A DNA stretch of 9,963 nt from the NCBI GenBank assembly GCA_009699025.1, contig WLOZ01000040.1, positions 1 through 9,963 on the forward strand, written 5' to 3'. The position numbers were made by a program, and so were the translations under genes. This document shows positions 7,322 through 9,963 of the stretch, piece by piece; position 1 is the stretch's first letter; every line of letters begins with the position of its first letter. This DNA is from Actinomycetota bacterium. Its GTDB lineage: Bacteria; Actinomycetota; Actinomycetes; S36-B12; CAIYMF01. The notes under the pieces are model-generated. The model was not told where the DNA came from. It did not search any database and saw only the letters and a list, made by a program, of their open reading frames with translations.

Positions 7322-7332
7322 AATCTGGCGCC
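7314..7332. repeat. Perfect inverted repeat overlapping the candidate -35
   Basis: GGCGCCA (7314-7320) and TGGCGCC (7326-7332) are exact reverse complements around the 5-base spacer AAATC. The repeat covers the proposed -35 at 7316-7321, as an operator would. As RNA it could also form a 7-bp hairpin 47 bases after the SepIVA-like stop, but no U-run follows, so intrinsic termination is less likely. Confidence 0.6.
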
Positions 7333-7378
7333 ACGGCCCTCGCGTCGGACGCTACCAGCTTCGCCCCTAACCCCGCGA

Positions 7379-7885
7379 TCAGCGACCGCGATCGTCGTAG
7401 GCCTGCAGCGGACCTGTCTCCTCAAACACCTGGGGGCTCAGGTCCGACCCGCGCAGCTTGTCGCGGCCACGGGCAACAGCCGAAAGCGTCTTATTGAGCG
7501 CCACCTCGAAGCCGGCGAGCTTGGCGTCGACGTAGTCGTCAGTCTCCTGCCGCATGCGCGCAGCGTCGTCCTCGGCCTCGCGCCGAACCAGCTCCGCCTC
7601 GCGGATGGCTGCCGCGTAGACCCACTCCTCGGTCACTAGCGCGGCGGCTTCGGCCCGTGCCTGCTCGAGAATGCGCTCGGCCTCGGCGTCGGCGTCGGCC
7701 AGCACTCGCTCTCGGTCGTCGAGCAGTGCGTCGGCTTCACGGATCTCGGAGGGAAGGGACCCGCGCATGTCTTCGAGGATGTCGAGTACCTCGCCACGAT
7801 TGACGATGCACGACGCCGACATGGGCATCGCGCGAGCCGACGTGATCATGTCGGTGAGCTCGTCGAGCCTGTCGTGGACGCTCAT
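7379..7885 (-). CDS. SepIVA/DivIVA-like coiled-coil septation factor
   Basis: The 168-aa protein is acidic, Ala/Glu/Arg-rich and largely helical, with no membrane segment. Its N-terminal block [21 protein letters not shown] (17-37) and the C-terminal block [19 protein letters not shown] (116-134) followed by ARGRDKLRG match the conserved core I recall for the actinobacterial family containing mycobacterial SepIVA, an essential DivIVA-domain protein active in septation and envelope growth. Residues about 45-115 form a coil rich in EAE/RAEA heptads. It is shorter than mycobacterial SepIVA (about 245 aa), lacking the long C-terminal extension. The ATG overlaps the coaD stop (ATGA) and has AGGAGG four bases upstream, the best ribosome binding site in the window. 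Linkage to coaD and DUF177 is typical of actinobacteria. Family membership is fairly safe; a division role in this organism is inferred. Confidence 0.85.
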   Translation of the reverse strand: MSVHDRLDELTDMITSARAMPMSASCIVNRGEVLDILEDMRGSLPSEIREADALLDDRERVLADADAEAERILEQARAEAAALVTEEWVYAAAIREAELVRREAEDDAARMRQETDDYVDAKLAGFEVALNKTLSAVARGRDKLRGSDLSPQVFEETGPLQAYDDRGR

Positions 7886-8373
7886 TTCTCCTCCTGGGCG
7901 GCGTGCAGGGCGGCGAGCATGCGGTCGAGGACGCTCGGCGGCACCAGGCCGGAGACGTCTCCTCCGAAGGTGGCCACCTCCTTGACCAGACTCGAGGACA
8001 GGTAGCTGTACAGCGGGTTGGTCGACACGAACAGTGTCTCGACACCGGCGAGTCCGTGGTTCATCTGCGCCATCTGAAGCTCGTAGTCGAAGTCGCTCAC
8101 CGCACGCAGCCCCTTGACGATCGCGGGAATCTCACGGTCGCGACAGAAATCGACCAGCAGGCCGTGAAAAGACTCGACGGTCACGTTGCCCAGCGGAGAG
8201 ACAACCTCGTTGAGCATCTCGATGCGCTCATCGACCGTGAAGAGCGAGCGCTTGGTCTTATTGATGAGCACGGCCACCACCACTTCGTCGAACAGGCGCG
8301 ACGCCCGAATGAACACGTCGAGATGCCCGTTGGTGACCGGGTCGAAGGAACCTGGGCACACCGCTCGAACCAT
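7882..8373 (-). CDS. coaD: Phosphopantetheine adenylyltransferase (CoaD)
   Basis: CoaD transfers AMP from ATP to 4'-phosphopantetheine to make dephospho-CoA, the penultimate step of CoA synthesis, in the cytosol as a hexamer. The 163-aa product has standard length. The nucleotidyltransferase motif [12 protein letters not shown] is at 8-19, with TNGH (14-17) as the T/HxGH signature. KGLR is at 87-90 and the second nucleotide-binding motif [11 protein letters not shown] at 124-134. The start is ATG at 8373, giving [12 protein letters not shown] as in the family, with GAGGAG seven bases upstream. The frame continues upstream without a stop to beyond 8700, but that sequence is unrelated and overlaps rsmD. 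A 139-bp gap separates it from rsmD. The stop overlaps the next gene's start (ATGA), so the SepIVA-like protein is probably translationally coupled to it. Confidence 0.97.
   Translation of the reverse strand: MVRAVCPGSFDPVTNGHLDVFIRASRLFDEVVVAVLINKTKRSLFTVDERIEMLNEVVSPLGNVTVESFHGLLVDFCRDREIPAIVKGLRAVSDFDYELQMAQMNHGLAGVETLFVSTNPLYSYLSSSLVKEVATFGGDVSGLVPPSVLDRMLAALHAAQEEK
7890..7895 (-). promoter_or_regulatory. Ribosome binding site of the SepIVA-like gene
   Basis: AGGAGG on the minus strand, four bases before the ATG at 7885 and inside the coaD 3' end. Its strength suggests independent initiation in addition to coupling through the ATGA overlap. Confidence 0.75.
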
Positions 8374-8380
8374 CGTGAGG

Positions 8381-8386
8381 CTCCTC
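8381..8386 (-). promoter_or_regulatory. Ribosome binding site of coaD
   Basis: GAGGAG on the minus strand, seven bases before the ATG at 8373. It fixes the coaD start within a frame that is open far upstream. The rest of the 139-bp gap (8374-8512) shows no convincing promoter. Confidence 0.75.
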
Positions 8387-8512
8387 TCATCGCCACCGCG
8401 TCTCTCGCCGTGTCGCAGAACGTGCCGCTCAACTCCACCATCGTGCCGCAGCCATGCCGCGCGAGCCGAGCCCGCCGCGCCAGACGGTGACGGCAACGCT
8501 CTGGCCAGTGTC

Positions 8513-9085
8513 TCAGGCCCGTACTGCCCGCCCCAGCCACAGGGCCGTATCGCCGTAGCGTCGGTCGCGCAGCGACTCGATCCCGCTGGGCCACACGATG
8601 GCACCCGACGACACTGACCGCTCGACGACCACGAGCGCTCCAGCAGCGAGCCAGCCCTGCGCCAGCAGTGCCATGAGTACCCGGGCGACATCGGCGTCGG
8701 GTAGTTCATAGGGAGGATCGAGGAAAACGAGGTCGTATCCCCCACCGCTGGGCGCCGGGTGCGACGCTGCGCGAGCGACGTCGGACGCGAGCACCTCGAC
8801 CCGCGGGATGCCCACGGCCGCCACGTTGCGGCCGATTACCTCGACGGCCGCGGGCGCTCGCTCGACCAGGAGCACGTGCGCGGCACCCCGACTGGCCGCC
8901 TCCAGTCCCAGCGCTCCCGAGCCCGCGTAGAGGTCGAGTACCCGGACGCCGGACCAGCCGCCCACGAACTCGTGCCCGAGCGAGCTGAACAGTGCCTCGC
9001 GCACCCGGTCGGAGGTGGGCCGGGTGCCCTTCGGGGGCACGGCGAGGCGACGACCACGCGCCTGCCCGGCGATGATGCGCGTCAC
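8513..9085 (-). CDS. rsmD: 16S rRNA (guanine(966)-N(2))-methyltransferase RsmD
   Basis: RsmD uses S-adenosylmethionine to methylate N2 of G966 in 16S rRNA on the assembling 30S subunit. The 190-aa product starts [21 protein letters not shown], with the family block [13 protein letters not shown] at 21-33. The SAM-binding loop [18 protein letters not shown] is at 51-68 and the catalytic DPPY motif at 123-126, followed by VVVERS. All core motifs of this Rossmann-fold family are intact, and the length is normal for actinobacteria. The GTG start shares a GTGA tetranucleotide with the recG stop. Only a weak GGAAAAG precedes it, so translation probably depends on recG. It is the classic recG-rsmD-coaD neighbour set. 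Confidence 0.96.
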   Translation of the reverse strand: MTRIIAGQARGRRLAVPPKGTRPTSDRVREALFSSLGHEFVGGWSGVRVLDLYAGSGALGLEAASRGAAHVLLVERAPAAVEVIGRNVAAVGIPRVEVLASDVARAASHPAPSGGGYDLVFLDPPYELPDADVARVLMALLAQGWLAAGALVVVERSVSSGAIVWPSGIESLRDRRYGDTALWLGRAVRA

Positions 9086-9963
9086 GACTTTTCCAGAAAA
9101 TCTGCCTGCTCGTCGTCGACCAGCGCGGCGACCGCTTGCGCGAGGGCGGCGTGATTGGCGAGCGTGGGATCGGCAGCCACGACCTCGCCCGCTGCGTCGC
9201 GGGCCGCAACAATCACGTCTTCATCGCGCAGCACCGAGAGCAGTCGCAGGCTCGAGCGGCGGCCCGACTGCGTGGCGCCCAGCACGTCGCCCTCGCGTCG
9301 GGCCTGCAGGTCGATGCGCGACAGCTCGAAACCGTCGGTGCTGCCTGCTACGGCCAGCAGGCGCTCGCGAGCTGGAGAGCCCGCCGGTGACTCGGTCACC
9401 AGCAGGCACAGCCCCGGGGCTGAGCCGCGCCCCACCCGCCCGCGCAGCTGGTGCAGTTGCGAGACGCCGAACCGGTCGGCGTCCATGACGACCATCACCG
9501 TGGCGTTGGGCACGTCGACGCCCACCTCAATCACGGTGGTAGCCACCAGCACGTCGATGGCGTCGGGCTGTGCGACCCCCGCCGCGAACCGACGCATGAC
9601 GTCGTCCTTATCGTCGGCCGGCAGGCGGCCGTGCAGTACGCCCACCCTGAGCCCCGCCAGCGGCCCTCCTTCGAGCAGCGGGGCGAGGTCGAGCACCGCC
9701 AGCGGTGGGCGGCGCGCCTCGTCGGCCCCCTCGCTGTCAGGGGCGCGCGGCCCGCCTTCGACCTCGGGATTCTCTTCGTCGGAATCGGCTTCCACCTGTG
9801 CGCCGTCGCCGATGCGGGGGCACACCACGTAGGCCTGCTGTCCGTGCGAGACCTCCTCCCTGATGCGCGCCCAGGCGCGAGACAGGTGGGCAGGCTGCTC
9901 GAGGGGCGCGACAACGTGGGTGGCGATGGGTGAGCGGCCCTGGGGCAGCTCGGCCAGCGTCGA
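9082..9963 (-). CDS. recG: ATP-dependent DNA helicase RecG (partial, N-terminus beyond right edge)
   Basis: RecG remodels stalled forks and migrates Holliday junctions. Only the last 293 codons are in the window; the frame is open to the right edge and begins STLAELPQGRSPIATHVV, the end of the first helicase lobe. The second lobe shows YVVCPRIGD, VGVLHGRLP, VLVATTVIEVGVDVPN and motif VI QLHQLRGRVGRG. The RecG-specific TRG segment REGDVLGATQSG is at about 223-234 of this part. The N-terminal wedge domain and Walker A must lie outside the window. A hydrophilic acidic stretch (window residues about 53-87, EADSDEENPEVEGG and onward) sits between CPRIGD and LDLAPLLEGG. Mycobacterial RecG has a comparable, smaller insertion there. 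The TGA overlaps the rsmD GTG by four bases. Confidence 0.97.
   Translation of the reverse strand, partial: STLAELPQGRSPIATHVVAPLEQPAHLSRAWARIREEVSHGQQAYVVCPRIGDGAQVEADSDEENPEVEGGPRAPDSEGADEARRPPLAVLDLAPLLEGGPLAGLRVGVLHGRLPADDKDDVMRRFAAGVAQPDAIDVLVATTVIEVGVDVPNATVMVVMDADRFGVSQLHQLRGRVGRGSAPGLCLLVTESPAGSPARERLLAVAGSTDGFELSRIDLQARREGDVLGATQSGRRSSLRLLSVLRDEDVIVAARDAAGEVVAADPTLANHAALAQAVAALVDDEQADFLEKS

Noticed and set aside
8471..8506. CCAGA...TCTGG and CTGGCCAG repeats after rsmD as a terminator
   Set aside because: Arms are short, the loop is long and no U-run follows.
8374..8512. Dedicated promoter in the rsmD-coaD gap
   Set aside because: TTGAGC and TTGCCG occur on the minus strand, but neither has a TAnnnT hexamer at 16-19 bp spacing.
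8374..8745. N-terminal extension of coaD to 287 aa
   Set aside because: The extra sequence overlaps rsmD antiparallel-frame codons, shows no family similarity, and the ATG at 8373 has a good ribosome binding site and the standard CoaD N-terminus.

Overview
This window is a conserved, GC-rich housekeeping block from an actinobacterial chromosome. Every gene lies on the minus strand, so transcription runs from high to low coordinates. The actinobacterial assignment rests on four things: heavy G/C use at third codon positions, the L32 N-terminus [14 protein letters not shown], an SMC with the proline-rich linker I recall from actinobacterial SMCs, and a SepIVA/DivIVA-like gene linked to coaD. 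The gene order fits that phylum, and Propionibacteriales is a reasonable guess, but I cannot fix a genus.

In transcription order: the 3' part of recG (branch-migration helicase, cut by the right edge) overlaps rsmD (16S rRNA m2G966 methyltransferase) by 4 bp. After a 139-bp gap comes coaD (phosphopantetheine adenylyltransferase), which overlaps a SepIVA-like coiled-coil gene by 4 bp. A 142-bp gap carries the best candidate promoter of the window, with a perfect inverted repeat across its -35. A tight five-gene run follows: a DUF177/YceD gene, rpmF (L32), plsX, rnc and mutM. Gaps in that run are 3, about 13, -4 and 2 bp. After 89 bp there is a 64-codon coiled-coil gene of unknown function. A 203-bp G/C-rich spacer then leads to smc, of which the first 1114 codons are present before the left edge.

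The contents combine ribosome and rRNA maturation (rsmD, DUF177, rpmF, rnc), CoA and phospholipid synthesis (coaD, plsX), DNA repair (recG, mutM) and chromosome or septum organisation (sepIVA-like, smc). The stop/start overlaps GTGA, ATGA and ATGA imply translational coupling at recG/rsmD, coaD/sepIVA-like and plsX/rnc. No RNA genes, mobile elements, CRISPR arrays or attachment sites are visible, and no gap exceeds 203 bp.

I do not see an undescribed multi-gene system. The points worth a second look are small: a five-tract G-quadruplex motif plus hairpin upstream of smc, the small uncharacterised coiled-coil gene before smc, the inverted repeat on the DUF177-rpmF-plsX promoter, and a 9-bp tandem repeat of rare AGA codons just before the rpmF ribosome binding site.
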